Source: Catenaria anguillulae PL171 (taxonomy: Eukaryota; Blastocladiomycota; Blastocladiomycetes; Blastocladiales; Catenariaceae). From it: DNA of 64,000 nt. Made by a program: the position numbers and the translations under genes. Location: positions 1 through 64,000 of the forward strand of contig MCFL01000022.1 in the NCBI GenBank assembly GCA_002102555.1. Direction: 5' to 3'. The notes beneath the pieces are model-generated. The model did not search any database. It was not told where the DNA came from and saw nothing but the letters and a program-made list of their open reading frames with translations. Positions 19,856 through 33,316 of the stretch are shown here, piece after piece (position 1 is the first letter of the stretch; the number at the start of each line of letters is the position of its first letter).

Positions 19856-20419
19856 TCTGTATTTGGCCGCCGAATGGAAGATTATTATGTCCGAGCTGCC
19901 ATCCATACTTATGTAGTACATAGTACCTATGTATGACCGCATCCAATGAAACACAAAGCATCAATGGCCAATGTGACTACTCAATCGACGACATCACCTT
20001 TAACCATCGCACTCCGCACGCCAGCAATGACACCGGCTGCGGCGGTCCATCACCCAGCCGCCCGCCCGCCGTCGCCCACCATGCCCCCACCAAGGGCCTT
20101 CATTCGGCCCCCGCCGAATCAACGGCAACAGCACAATGTCATGCGAACCACCTTGCAAACTGCAGTCCACCCGCAATCAGCTTGAGCAACTCTGACTGCC
20201 GCCTGGCGATTGCTTGCCTGCCGCCCTCCACTGCAAAAACGCTGCCCGGCCCTCTCACAATCATTCGATGCTTGCAATCTGGTCCGATCGCATCACCATG
20301 TGGACGAGCAGCCTTGTGCCTGCCGCCACTCATGCACCCAACCGCTGCGTGCCAGTATCAGCCGAGAACCACGCGATCCACGCCCACCGTCGCACCCACC
20401 CACCGTAAAGGTAAAGTAG
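19856..20419. other. Flank upstream of the cysteine-rich gene
   Basis: Frames here are rich in Pro, Ala, His and Cys. They may contain upstream exons of the cysteine-rich gene, because an acceptor (TAG before 20420) shows that gene does not begin at 20420. No exon could be joined with confidence. Confidence 0.35.
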
Positions 20420-21408
20420 GGCTGCGCCAACACCCGCTGCAAGAAGCCCGCCAACGACAAAGTTCCGAAGCCAGACCATCAGTGCCAACACAACCTTTGC
20501 ACAGCATGCTTGAAAAAGGCTTGCCCCGTCAAAGGTTGCACCCGCACAACCCCAACCCTTTGCCAAGGAGCCCGCTGCAACAAAGTCGCGCAAGCCGCCG
20601 CCGCTGAGTACGGGCATTTCATTTGCCAAGACTGCGTGGGCAAGTGCAGGGTCAACGCTTGCGTCAAGGCTCGCGAGAAGCCCAAAAATCAAGCCGAAGA
20701 AGGTCTCGTCTGCGACAGCGTTGGCTGCCAAAACACCATTTTCGACAAGGGCGGCATGTGGCCACAGCGTCTTCGAAACTTGCCTGAACAACGGCTGCCG
20801 TGCCAAGACATGCTCGACGCCCGCGCCTCAGGCCTCCAAGACCGATTTGATCCGTGCCACGGCAGCACAAGCACAGCGGCAAGCAGAAATCAAACAGGAA
20901 CAGAAAGCGGGAAAAGGCGAACGTCATCACTTCAAACGACAGAGCAGTCGAGGCAAAACGAGTGGTTCTTGCAGCACAAGCAGAAGCAATCGCGAATTCG
21001 CTCAAGGTGGTGCCAAACGACTTGAAGGCATACATGGACGGAAGTTTTCTGCGCGTCTCTTACCGTGCAAGTCGGCCCAATGCCGAGAATCGGGTATGTG
21101 TCATTCAGTTCCCCTTGGTTCTGGTTTCAGTTCACTTTCTAACCAACATTGTCAACTGTCACTAGTCTTGCATTGCTGGGTGGATCGCCAGCGAATTCAT
21201 TGCCGACTTCATGGACAACTTTAATGACTGTATCGGCCCCAACGAGCGAGACCAAGCGCCCATGTGTGAAATGAATACTGTTCGCCCATACCGTGTCCGT
21301 TGCCATGTTGTCGAAGACTTGGCTGCTGCTGCAACTGCCGCCAAGCGCCGGTATGCGTACATTAAGAGTGGAAGTGTGCTCTTGCAAGTTACCAAGGTTG
21401 GTGGTTAA
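20420..21408 (+). pseudogene. Cysteine-rich multi-finger protein with two apparent frame slips
   Basis: Not a recognised family. The coding signal starts after an acceptor at 20420. It runs as repeated Cys/His clusters: CQHNLCTACLKKACPVKGC, then EYGHFICQDCVGKC, then VCDSVGCQNTIFDKG, then ACGHSVFETCLNNGC. The regular CGHxxCxxC spacing implies several zinc-binding modules. The frame changes by +1 near 20750 and again near 20910; after the second change the segment VEAKRVVLAAQAEAIANSL reads on to a GTATGT donor at 21094. The last exon (21166-21408) encodes SCIAGWIASEFIADFMDN, ending VLLQVTKVGG then TAA. Splicing looks intact, so this may be a working gene with two base errors rather than a true pseudogene. 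The 5' end is unresolved. Confidence 0.5.
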
Positions 21409-22442
21409 AAAATCTGTTTGATTGGGATGAGACAACGTATATGTAAAGTTCGCAGATGTGCATGATTTCGAAAGTGTAAGCACCAGCAAAGAAAGCATGT
21501 CCCTGGGACTGACAAAATGAAATCGGCAGAGGTCAAGAGGTTGGGAGCATGATGACAATTGAGGAAAATAAATAAATGATGACACACAAAGCACACACAA
21601 TCCGTCGTCGACAGTCGCCAATGCAATTACGCAGTCCACCATGACGCCCCACTCGCCACGGCTGCACGCACTTCGATGGGAGTCCGCACCGCAGCACGTC
21701 ATCCAAATCATGCGCCGGCGGCATGAAGTCTGTTGCTGCTGTTCCACTTAATGAGCTTTCGATGGAAATGCGGCCAACTGCAATGGCGTTGTCCAGGCAT
21801 ACGAGAGAAGAGGTGTTCAAACTGATAGATTCAGAGACTGTGTGCGCTTGACCGTGACTGGTCAAGTCGACAGCCACACCGTGGGTCGGAAACGATCGAT
21901 CCAACGTGGAAGACTTCTCAGCGACCGGTAGGATGCCTGGGGGATGAGGCCAGTGGAAGGGTGAGGGACGAGACGGAACCCGAGTCCAACTGTGAGCGAT
22001 GGGCGAGTTGCCAAGCCGAGGGTGGGAGCACTCAATAAAAATAGTTTCTTCACCTGACCTCCATTTTTTCCTCTGCAGAACACAAGTAGGTAAGCCCTAC
22101 TTTACGGTACCCGACATGCTTGCTTGCAGCACATCATTCACCAATTTGTACAATTCCTCCGATCACAAGCAAAACCCACTCGACCAAATACGTCGCAACA
22201 GTTGCGCCTCATGTGTCATAATGTTGTATGGATCCCTCTTGCCCTCAACCCCGTCTTCTGCTTGCTCCTTGACTCGACGCATCAGAATTGAAGACGGGAA
22301 CAAGAAACGAGTGACGCGAAAAGACATGCTGAAGACAAACATGAGTCGAAAGGTAAAACGAAGAGACGAAAAGACGAAAAGACGTGGAGGCGGACCTCCT
22401 CAAGGCTGTGAGCAGCAGCGCTGCGAGGAGGCTCTTAATCCG
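21409..22442. other. Intergenic region, no gene seen
   Basis: AT-richer than its surroundings with short frames in all six readings. No tRNA or conserved motif was found. It separates the cysteine-rich gene from the repeat copy. Confidence 0.4.
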
Positions 22443-22530
22443 AGCCAGCGACAATTATAGCGAAGAAACAAGCAAGACTGAAGCGGGATCGGAGCCCCTT
22501 GCTTCTGGCCAGCTTCGGCAAATACTTCCA

Positions 22531-22563
22531 CATTGTGGACGCGTCGCATAAATATGCGTCGCC
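22531..22563 (+). promoter_or_regulatory. TATA-like palindrome conserved in both repeat copies
   Basis: CGCATAAATATGCG, an inverted repeat around a TATA-like core, sits in CATTGTGGACGCGTC...GCGTCGCC. The same block with one or two changes lies at 39585-39619 on the minus strand. It precedes the coding-like segment of each copy, so a promoter role is plausible but not shown. Confidence 0.4.
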
Positions 22564-23449
22564 GACTGAGCGTGGGAACCACTTCTCTCTCTTCCCATCC
22601 ATCCATCGCATCCACAACATCCATCCTCTCTCGTCACACACCCTCACCACACTCTATCCCACCCAGACCCTTCGCAATCCACTCCATCGTATCCGCCTGA
22701 CACGCTGCCCAACTGTCCGGTCGCCCCGACGCTGCCATCCATCCCTCTGGTGCCTGTTTGCATTGCCTTGACGACAAGTACACTCCTCGGCCGTATTCAC
22801 GACCACACGCACCCCGTATCCTCCTTGTCGGTCTTGAGTCCATCTGGATAAGCGGCATCGCCTTCGTCCTCGTCATGATCTGGTCGCAACTGGTGCTGTC
22901 ATTCGTCGGACCGCTTTCTCTTTGTGGGAACGGCCCATTCTTCTCTTTCACTTTCCCATCCATGATCCATGATCCTTTCCCACGCTCTCACGCACGCACC
23001 AACTGCAACTGCCGTCTGCGCTCGCCGACAAGAGGCATTATCCCGGGTTTCGTGACGCGTCCGCACTCGGATCATCGGCTTCGATTTCGGACGTGCACGT
23101 GCGCATCGCATCGACTTTGGCACCCACGGTCCGGGCACGCTCGAAAAGCACCTTGTTGCTGTGGACCTCAAGCGGGCGCGTTGCTCGTCGGCCCTCGCAC
23201 ACCGCATGGTGACCATCTTGTCCGGTCGATTCGAAAAGCCCATTGAATCCATTCTCAAGCCGAAGGCGGCATGTGGATCGCTGGTATTGCCGGGCCTCCC
23301 CGTTTTGGTCTGTTGAATCACACGCCAAGTCAATTGGTCGTTGGACGTCCGCCTTTGTGCTCGATTATCGGCCCTGTTTGCACCATGGGTCGCCGTCGTC
23401 CTCGCACTCGACAATCGTTCGCTCGCTCGTGACCCAAGAAGGTTGTCTG

Positions 23450-23788
23450 CACGTTGACCTGCGCGTGGGTAAACAAGGCAGTGCACCATCTGTTCCGGTG
23501 GCATGCATTGATGGATTGCCCTAGTATGCATCGAGGCCGTGCAGTTTTGGTTTTCGACTTCAGCTTTTGGAATTGACGGACGTTGACCTGCGCGTGGGTA
23601 AAGCAAGGCAGGCGGAGGGTGGTTGGGCCGGGCATGGGACAAGACAGGCCGCGTTCTTGTGGCTACCTTTGTCATTGTATTTCGGCAAGTTGCTCAACTG
23701 GTTCTTGCAAGGTACATGCACCAATTCGCTCTCTTGCAGGCGTGTCGTCGCATCGACTGACGATCTTATTGTTCCATTCTCCATAGTG
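23450..23788 (+). repeat. Tandem unit 1 inside repeat copy A
   Basis: Contains the GTTGACCTGCGCGTGGGTAA motif twice (about 23450 and 23580), each followed by its own recognisable block: GGCAGTGCACCATCTGTTCC, then GGCGGAGGGTGGTTGGG. The next 200 bases repeat the same order, so this is half of a local tandem duplication. Confidence 0.7.
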
Positions 23789-23990
23789 CACGTTGACCTG
23801 CGCGTGGGTAAATATGGCAGTGCACCATCTGTTCCGGTGGCACGCATTGATGGATTGCCCTAGTGTGCATCAAGGCCGTGCAGTTGGTCATCGAATTTTT
23901 GGAATTGACGGAACCCGAATGCACGTTGACCTGCGCGTGGGTAAACCGGCCAAGGCAGGCGGAGGGTGGTTGGGTCGGGCATGGGATGAG
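23789..23990 (+). repeat. Tandem unit 2 inside repeat copy A (truncated)
   Basis: Repeats unit 1 in the same order, with motif copies at about 23789 and 23922, but stops after GGTTGGGTCGGGCATGGGA. Its inner spacer (GGAACCCGAATGCAC) matches repeat copy B better than unit 1 does, so unit 1 has changed more from the shared ancestor. Confidence 0.7.
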
Positions 23991-26675
<2,685 letters not shown>

Positions 26676-26939
26676 GACATAGTGACGGCAGGCAGGGGGG
26701 AATGGAATTATTATTGATACTCGGCATGAGAATGAAAGCACAGAAGGAGATGTGCCGGCGCCTTGGCCAAGACAAAAAATTACACAGACGGACGGGGGAG
26801 AAAGAGACACGAATCCAAGAAACACGAGACGGGGGAACAACATGGATGACCCACAACGATCTGACCGTCCACTTGCTTGTCTTGTCCCCTCCGCACCACC
26901 CATTCACGGCGACGAGGGCGACCCGCGCAAACTCTCGAC

Positions 26940-29236
26940 TCAAGTGAGCATCTGCTTTGTGAGCAGCTCGTAGTAGACACGCTTGCGCCACTTGACAAGA
27001 TGTGTTTGGTCAAATGCGTCCGTAAGCTCTTCCTCGCGCGTAATGTATCCATAAACGCGCACGTAAACACGCCGCAGTCGTACGAGTTGAGCTGCAGCGG
27101 AACGTTTTCCTACACAAATCGTGCACTCCGGCGTCAGAAGAAGAGCTCACTGAGTTGTGCCACCCCAAAATAAACAGCAAAAAAAAGGACGTACCACGGA
27201 TAGTAGTCGATCCAACCCTCGAAATCAAACTCCTCATTGAGCTTGTCGCGCGCCTCCTCGCTCAAGTACATGCGCATACGCTTAAAGAATCCGCCATCGG
27301 GCCCGTGCAACGAGTCATAGTACTCGATGCGCTTGCGCTTGAAATTGACACACCCGACGGTCCAATGAGCGCCGCCGTGAATAGGAAACACCAAGAGATC
27401 CGTCTTACCCAACAACATCTTCTTCCCCCTGGTCCACGACTTGATCCGCGCATACCCTTCGTCACGGAACCGCGAGTAGAAAAACGACTGCAAGATGCGC
27501 GTGCGCGGCAATTTACCGCCGACTCGGCCGCACGCTTGGCCAGCATGATACCATATGTGTTGACAATCTCGTCGTTGAGCCATGTCTTTGGCTTGAGCGT
27601 GGCGAAATCTTTGCCAATCAGTGCATTGTTGATGTGATCCACCATGGGCACTGCTTCGTTGGCCGGATCCAGCGCAAACTCGAGCGAGTCGGCCACTTTT
27701 TGCTCCATTTCGGGTGTCAGGTCCCACAAGTCGACGGATCGTTTGGGTGCAGATGCCAAGGCCGCTTGTGCGGCGAGCTCAGACACTTTACGGTCCACCT
27801 CGTCGTCTTGCGCGCGCAAGCGTGCGTATATTTCCGACTCGGGCGTGTGCGTGACGGGTGAGTGCACAGTACCCCGTAAGTGGCGCAGGCGGTACATGAG
27901 GTTGACGTCTTCGGCGGTGAGCGGTTGGAATTTAGAGCTCAGGCACAGTTTGGTGAGTGCAGGATCCGATGGCGTGGAGCGCCACGAACGAGCGCGCGAC
28001 GACGAGGCCGTCGTGGACGAGTGCGAGCTGCGGGCATGCGAGGCGCGCGAGTGTGGTCGAGACGAGGAAGTGGATGTTGTGGAGGAGGCGAGGGTCAGGT
28101 CAATAATGGATGTGGGCTGTGCGTGGGACGATGACGACGAGGCCCCAGACGCGAGCGACGAGGGGATGGGAGACATGACCTGGCGGGCACGCTGGATGGC
28201 TTCATTGACGTTGACTGCAGGATGAATGAAACAACTAGATCGTCAATATAGAAAATGTAATCCAAGCAAGTGACAAATTTGAGCCGTGTGTGTACGCTTT
28301 GGGTTGTCCGACCGGCGAGAATACAGCGGCGGAGGCATTAACGACGAGCTGCTCGATGCCAGCTGTGTCACGCGCGAATCGGGCACGGACGACGTGGTCC
28401 GCCGGCTTTGGCGGTGATCCCGGACATTGGTGCCCGACGTGTCCGAAAATGAAAAGGAGGAGGACGTGGGAAGGTTGACTGCCCAGGATGTCGAGATTGG
28501 CGGGTGGCCGATGATGATGCCGAAGTGGAAGACAGTGCGGATGACGTGGCTGACGACATGGAGAATGACGGGCCGGTTGAATCCAAGTGCGAGCACGTTT
28601 GGTTGGTGGCTCCAGATCAAACCCACAGAATCAGCGTCGTCGCGGCGTAAATGGATGGATATAACTGGTGCTCGTTATGGTGGCTCCGCTGGTGGACTGA
28701 AGACGAGGAGGCGAGTGCTGCGCCGTCTTCCCTCTCAGAGGGTTGTCGCTGGGTGTCACCGGTGCTCGTGTCCGGGACAAGGAACCCACGAGAGGTCGCG
28801 TAAAGGTCCCTGGCTCGGAACATGGTGTGGCCGGTTGGTGGTTGGGAGGTGCGGGAAACAGAGACGGATAGCGGGGATGAATGGCGAAAAGTTGAGGATG
28901 CATCAGCGGCACTCGAGTGCTGGGATTGCGAGGAGGAACCTTGGGCACTCCCGCGGCGGTTGAGGATGAGGTGATTGTGTGCATGGTGGGCGGTGTGGTC
29001 GCAGCCACGGGTTCGGCACCAAGGAAGGAGAGCAAGGGGTTGACGCAATTGGAGACGAAATGTGTGACACGCTTGAAGGGTGCGAAGACTCGGCCCAGTG
29101 CGCTTCCGGCATAGCTCGTCGATGTCGCTGTCGTGTGGTCATGGTCGGCGACTTGCAGGTCTTGGAGAAGGGCTCGCGGCCGCTTCCTGGGATTGGACGG
29201 CAATGGCCCGTGGGCCGGCATGGGTGTGGGATTCAT
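26940..29236 (-). pseudogene. Ulp1/SENP SUMO protease, frame-disrupted
   Basis: Cysteine protease family that matures SUMO and removes it from substrates, usually at the nuclear rim. Likely start is MNPTPMPAHG at 29236; a long Ser/Pro-rich N-terminus spans to about 28230, with at least one intron whose ends are unclear. After an acceptor near 28218 the frame runs through LTAEDVNLMYRLRHLRG to the C48 domain: TLKPKTWLNDEIVNTYGIML, LPRTRILQSFFYSRF, catalytic GGAHWTVGCVNF (His), RIEYYDSLHG (Asp), and after an intron the Cys in LQLNSYDCGVFTC. It ends RVYYELLTKQMLT with TGA at 26940. Single-base losses break the frame near 27528, near 27062 and probably at the acceptor near 27112. All catalytic residues are present, so the gene may be functional if these are base errors. 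It converges on the katanin gene. Confidence 0.72.
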
Positions 29237-30269
29237 AGCGATTGTGACGATTGCGCAGAGTCGTGACTTGCACTTGCAGTGAGTTGGGTGTGGAGCGTAC
29301 CGACAAAAATCGATATTTGCAAAGGTTTTGACCATTGACTCTCTCTGCAAATCGGGGGCCGCCGATTGATCGATCCAGCCACGGGTCAACCACATGTCCA
29401 TGTCATGTCCCGCTTTGAGAAGTGCGCGCTTGAACCTCGCGTCTGTGGCAATTGGCTGCGGCCGTCAACGCCACCGTGTATTTTACCGATGTCTCTGACA
29501 AGTTCCGCTTTGGCAACCCGTCATCATGCGTCATCCTTGCCCGACAGGAACAAAACAGAGGCAAGGTGCGACCGCGGCCGCGGGAAAGAGCTTGTTTTCG
29601 GTGAGCATGTGCGCGAATCGTGCCCGTGCCCAATCAGTGGTCAGAAACGATCAACCCTTGGACCTGAGACATGGCCCGCTTGTGCATCAACCGCGTTGCA
29701 ACACGCAAAGTCAATCCCATTGTGCGTCGTAATTCCACCCGATCCCCCTGCGACCACTCTGAGGCAAAGTTGGGCAGGATTGTGGATCAAGAATTGATCG
29801 ACTTGAGTCACTTTGAGGTGCACCCGAGTACTCTGTATGGCGAGGTATACGTCGGCTAAACTCTTGCGATCTCGAGCAGTGACCAAATGGCCGGGCCGGT
29901 GCCATTCGGGATCACAGGGAAGCTTGCGGGATCCATCGGGAGAGGAAGGTGTGCAGGGCCTTCGAAAAGCGGTTGGATGACCATGTAAAATGAAAATGGC
30001 TGCGGAACCGGATTCTCTCGACTTCTTCCGCTTTCCTCGGCCCTTTGTAGGTTTATCGAGAGACGAACCTCTGTCAGCATTAGCTGGAGCCAGCCGAGCA
30101 ACGGATCCATGATACTCTCATAGCCTAGCGTCTGCGGGTACAAATAGCCGCGACCGGCCCTCGTCTCCAACCCAACTTGACTGATACCACATCCAATCCA
30201 ATCCGATTCCATTCAAACCAACCAACCAACATTCTACTCAATTCAATCTCCAACTCCATCATCATCATC
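29237..30269. other. Intergenic region, no gene seen
   Basis: Separates two divergently transcribed genes. No conserved frame was found. The last 100 bases before the secreted-protein gene are pyrimidine- and CAA-rich, as expected of a 5' leader. Confidence 0.4.
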
Positions 30270-31381
30270 ATGATGCATCTCCTCTCGCTTCTCTCCATTG
30301 CCTTGCTCGCGTCAACACACGTCGCAACGGCTGCTCCTCTCAGTTCGTATCCATCCGCCTGATCCATCTGCTGTCAATTAACTCTAGAGCTAACCACCGC
30401 TTTCGCCCACGTACAGGTAAACGCGCAAGCTCCACCTCGTGTGCTGCCACATTCACAGGCATGACCATCATGGACTGCCACCGCACCGCCTCGTGCACGC
30501 TGACTGGCCGGTGCTGCGACGACTACCGCGATTTCGCACTCAACACGGCTTCGTTTGCGTCGTCGGCCAAGCTCGCCATTGCCGATGCCAAACCCGCAGG
30601 TGCCGACCGCTTGCCCGAATTCCACAAGGTCGAGGTGGCCGTCATGGGCTCTTCGGCAGGACCCACAAAGGACACGACGCTGCTGGCCGTGCGCAACTGT
30701 GTGTTTGAAGACGTGCTGCGTGTGCCGCGGCCGCGGCCGGGCGAGGTGGGCATCACAGTCATGCCGCAATGGGAGCTGCGCCAGTGCACGAGCGGTTACG
30801 ATGTGGTGGTCATGAAATCGAGTGTGGATCCGACAACGGGCGCAATGGTGTCGAGCATGTCCACATTCAAGAACGCCGTCAAGGTGCCTGCCAAGGTGCG
30901 CGTGGCCATTGGCGAAATGCCGCCGACGGATCCAATCACGATTCAAGTGCATCCAAAGCCATGGGATGTGCTCTACTATGCCGAGGTGACCGGCGACTCG
31001 GCAGAGGCCGCGTACAAGATGGCACTCGGTGCGCGTGCTGCTGCTGCTGGCACATCCGACGGCAAGCTACCTGCTGTGTTCAGCGCCAAGCTGGTCAAGG
31101 AACCAAAGACGGGCAAGTTGCCGTGGGATCCGACAGTGGGCCGCACGTGGGCCGTCACGGATGCCAAGCTGTCGACCGTGGACGTGGTCACCATGGCCAT
31201 TCCTGAATCCGATCTGTCGCCGCGTCGGTTGGACGAAAACTTTGACGAGGTTGCCAAGAATGCCAACTATCGGGTGACGCCTACTCGGGCGGGGCATCTG
31301 CGCAAGATTTGGGACGGGAAAAAGTGGCTCGATGTTGTGGATGCGAAGGGCAATCGGATCGTCCCAAAGTTGCCGCTTTGA
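30270..31381 (+). CDS. Secreted protein with somatomedin-B-like cysteine patch
   Basis: Join: 30270..30342, 30417..31381 (345 aa). A clear signal peptide (MHLLSLLSIALLASTHVATA) is followed directly by a cysteine cluster: SCAATF, then MDCHRTASCTLTGRCCDDY. The CC-DY core and spacing resemble the somatomedin B knot of vitronectin and ENPP proteins, although the domain is shorter than usual. The rest (residues ~60-345) has few cysteines and reads like a soluble mixed alpha/beta domain (EVGITVMPQWELRQCTSGYD, VHPKPWDVLYYAEVTGDSAE); I do not recognise it. Two ATGs stand in tandem (30270 and 30273) and either could start. The intron (30343-30416) has GCTAACC as a plausible branch site. Function unknown; extracellular or wall-associated by its signal. 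Confidence 0.8.
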
Positions 31382-31969
31382 ATGATGCGATTTGACAGAG
31401 TCCATGGCGTGTAGTTTGCATTATTGTGTTTTTTTGTGTGCTGGTGTGACTCTCTTCTCTCTTTGGTGTGAAAGTGGGTGTGATCCTTTTCAAAAGTTAG
31501 CATCAATGCAGTTTCACTTTGTCTCTACAGTAAATCAGCTATTTGCTCATTTGGAAATGCCGAGTTGGCAACGATTGACCATTGACTCTCTTCACTTACA
31601 TACGTAGTTGACATACGGGAACGAGGGAAAGAATGAAGAGACAGCAACGTCAGCAAGGGATCCAATAGTGCGGCCAATACATCGGCGCAGAGAGGCCATG
31701 GATTGAGGTTCTTTGATGGTGCGAATACATCGCGAAAGGACTGACTGACATCTGCTGACATGCGGCAACTTTCATACAGGAGGTTTTGTCTCTCTTGGAC
31801 GGATCGACGGACCAACGTCATCATGATTGCTTCGCGATCGCTTCTGGCTGACGCACTACTACTTGCCTTGACATTTCATGCATGTATTTCCAACCATAGT
31901 TCGGGAAATCAATGCACGCCAGCTCATGCACACACATTTCTCACTGTACCCGCACCTCACCCGCCCGCC
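31382..31969. other. Intergenic region, no gene seen
   Basis: No conserved frame. The reading frame of the next gene stays open upstream to ATG 31823, which would add a hydrophobic N-terminus, so part of this span could be coding if that start is used. Confidence 0.4.
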
Positions 31970-33204
31970 ATGTCCAAAGCCGCCACCATTCACCGCCTCG
32001 TGAGCGACCCCTTCAAACCACTCCTCTCGGGACCCGTCAAGCGCTTCAAATGGCCCGTGCTTGCCCACACGGGCATTGCCGACTCGCTCGTCACGACGCA
32101 CTTTGCGCCGCGCGATTTCAAAGACAAGACTGTGCTCGACATCAACGCCGGTGTCGGCCTTATCTCGCAAGCACTCGTGTCGTCACCCGCCCATCGGCCA
32201 GCGCGCATTCTGGCATTTGAGGCCGAAGAGCGCTTGCGCCCCTTGATTGCGCAGTATACGGTTCCGCACGCTGAAAAGCATGGCGTGCGCATGTCCGTGC
32301 ATGCAGCAGATCATATGGCCGGATCAGCATTTTTCGATGACCTGCGCAATTCGCCCACAATGCTCGGAAATGGGCAAGGGAGTGGGCCCGATCCGGCGCT
32401 CGTCAGGAAATGGGATCAGGAGCCCGTGGTGACGCTTGTGGCGGCGCTGTCGACAAAGCTCGGCGACTTGAATGTGTCTCAGCTGCTGCGGTGGATGGGC
32501 GGCAGGGCTGGCGTGCACGAGTTTGGGAGGGTGCCCGTGTACATTTTCTTGTGCCGGTCGTTTTCCGAGGTGCGTTTGACCGGCATCTATGTGCCGTGTG
32601 GGTATGGCGGTTGACACCTGTGCGTGTGTGGTTGTCCATAGCGGTTGATTGCAAGGCCTGGCGATAAGCAATATGGGCGGCTCAGTGGGCTGGCACAAGC
32701 CTTGACGCACGTGCACATGTTGGATTGCAAGCCAAAAGGCGTTCGCGAGTTTTATCCTTTTGTACGTTTGAATCCCTCCGACAGCTTACTTTCGGCTTTT
32801 GATCTGCGCTTAAACGTACAAGCTCGTGATAACAATGTAGAAAACCGAAGTCGATCTGCTGCGTCTCGACCCAAAACTCGACTTGCCCTTCAAACACTGT
32901 ACATTTGAAGAGTACGAGTTTGTGCTCAAGACCTTGTTTGTCAACAAGAGCATTCCGCTCAAGGAAGCCATCAAGTGCGTGTTTGCTGCCTCACTCGCTT
33001 TATACACGTACAGTTCACTTCGTTCACCTTTGCTGATTCCATAGGTCGCTCGATCCAACCAAGACCTCGCTCGCCAAGCTTCTTCCGCCCGAGTTTATGG
33101 ACCGCCCGCTCATGGTCATGGACGTGCCAGAACTAGTGCAACTCGCAGATGCATTTGCACAGTGGCCGTTGAAGCACGAGTTCCACGAAATTGGAAGCTT
33201 GTAG
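31970..33204 (+). CDS. Mitochondrial transcription factor B / rRNA dimethyladenosine transferase family (Mtf1/TFB)
   Basis: Family of KsgA/Dim1-like methyltransferases recruited as initiation factors for the mitochondrial RNA polymerase. Join: 31970..32569, 32642..32761, 32841..32974, 33045..33204 (337 aa, close to yeast Mtf1). Motif I of the SAM fold reads VLDINAGVGLISQAL (family E/D-x-G-x-G), followed by RILAFEAEERLRPLI with the acidic ribose-binding residue. The motif IV region has WDQEPVVTLVAAL without the NIPY-type catalytic tetrad of true dimethyladenosine transferases, which favours the transcription-factor role. The C-terminal helical part contains FEEYEFVLKTLFVNKS as in TFB proteins. 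Start MSKAATIHRLV was chosen; an upstream in-frame ATG (31823) would add a hydrophobic leader. Confidence 0.78.
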
Positions 33205-33316
33205 CACAGTATGACATAAAACAACCCATACAAACAACTCGACTTCTGAAAAGCGTATGTACAAAAAAGACACGAAACACAAACTGCCTGACACGCATGT
33301 TCCCCGCGGTCTGATT

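Larger units (their letters stand above)
22443..23990 (+). repeat. Dispersed repeat family, copy A
   Basis: From about 22443 to 23745 this matches, base for base over long stretches with scattered changes and small indels, the reverse complement of 38405-39700. Shared landmarks in order: the CGAAGAAACAAGCAAG start, a TATA-like palindrome at 22531-22563, a coding-like segment near 23080-23280 (DFGTHGPGTLEKHLVA and MVTILSGRFEKPIESI), and the motif GTTGACCTGCGCGTGGGTAA. Copy A has an extra tandem duplication at its right end. The coding-like frames differ between copies by indels, so both look like decayed copies of one gene or element. The family is not recognised. Confidence 0.75.

Noticed and set aside
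18660-19916. A 418-codon plus-strand open frame across the Gag element
   Set aside because: It is the exact antisense of the Gag gene, which has recognisable capsid and zinc-knuckle motifs.
22899-23675. A 258-codon minus-strand frame inside repeat copy A
   Set aside because: The matching stretch of copy B breaks the frame with indels and the peptide is Arg/Thr-rich without motifs, so it is more likely chance.
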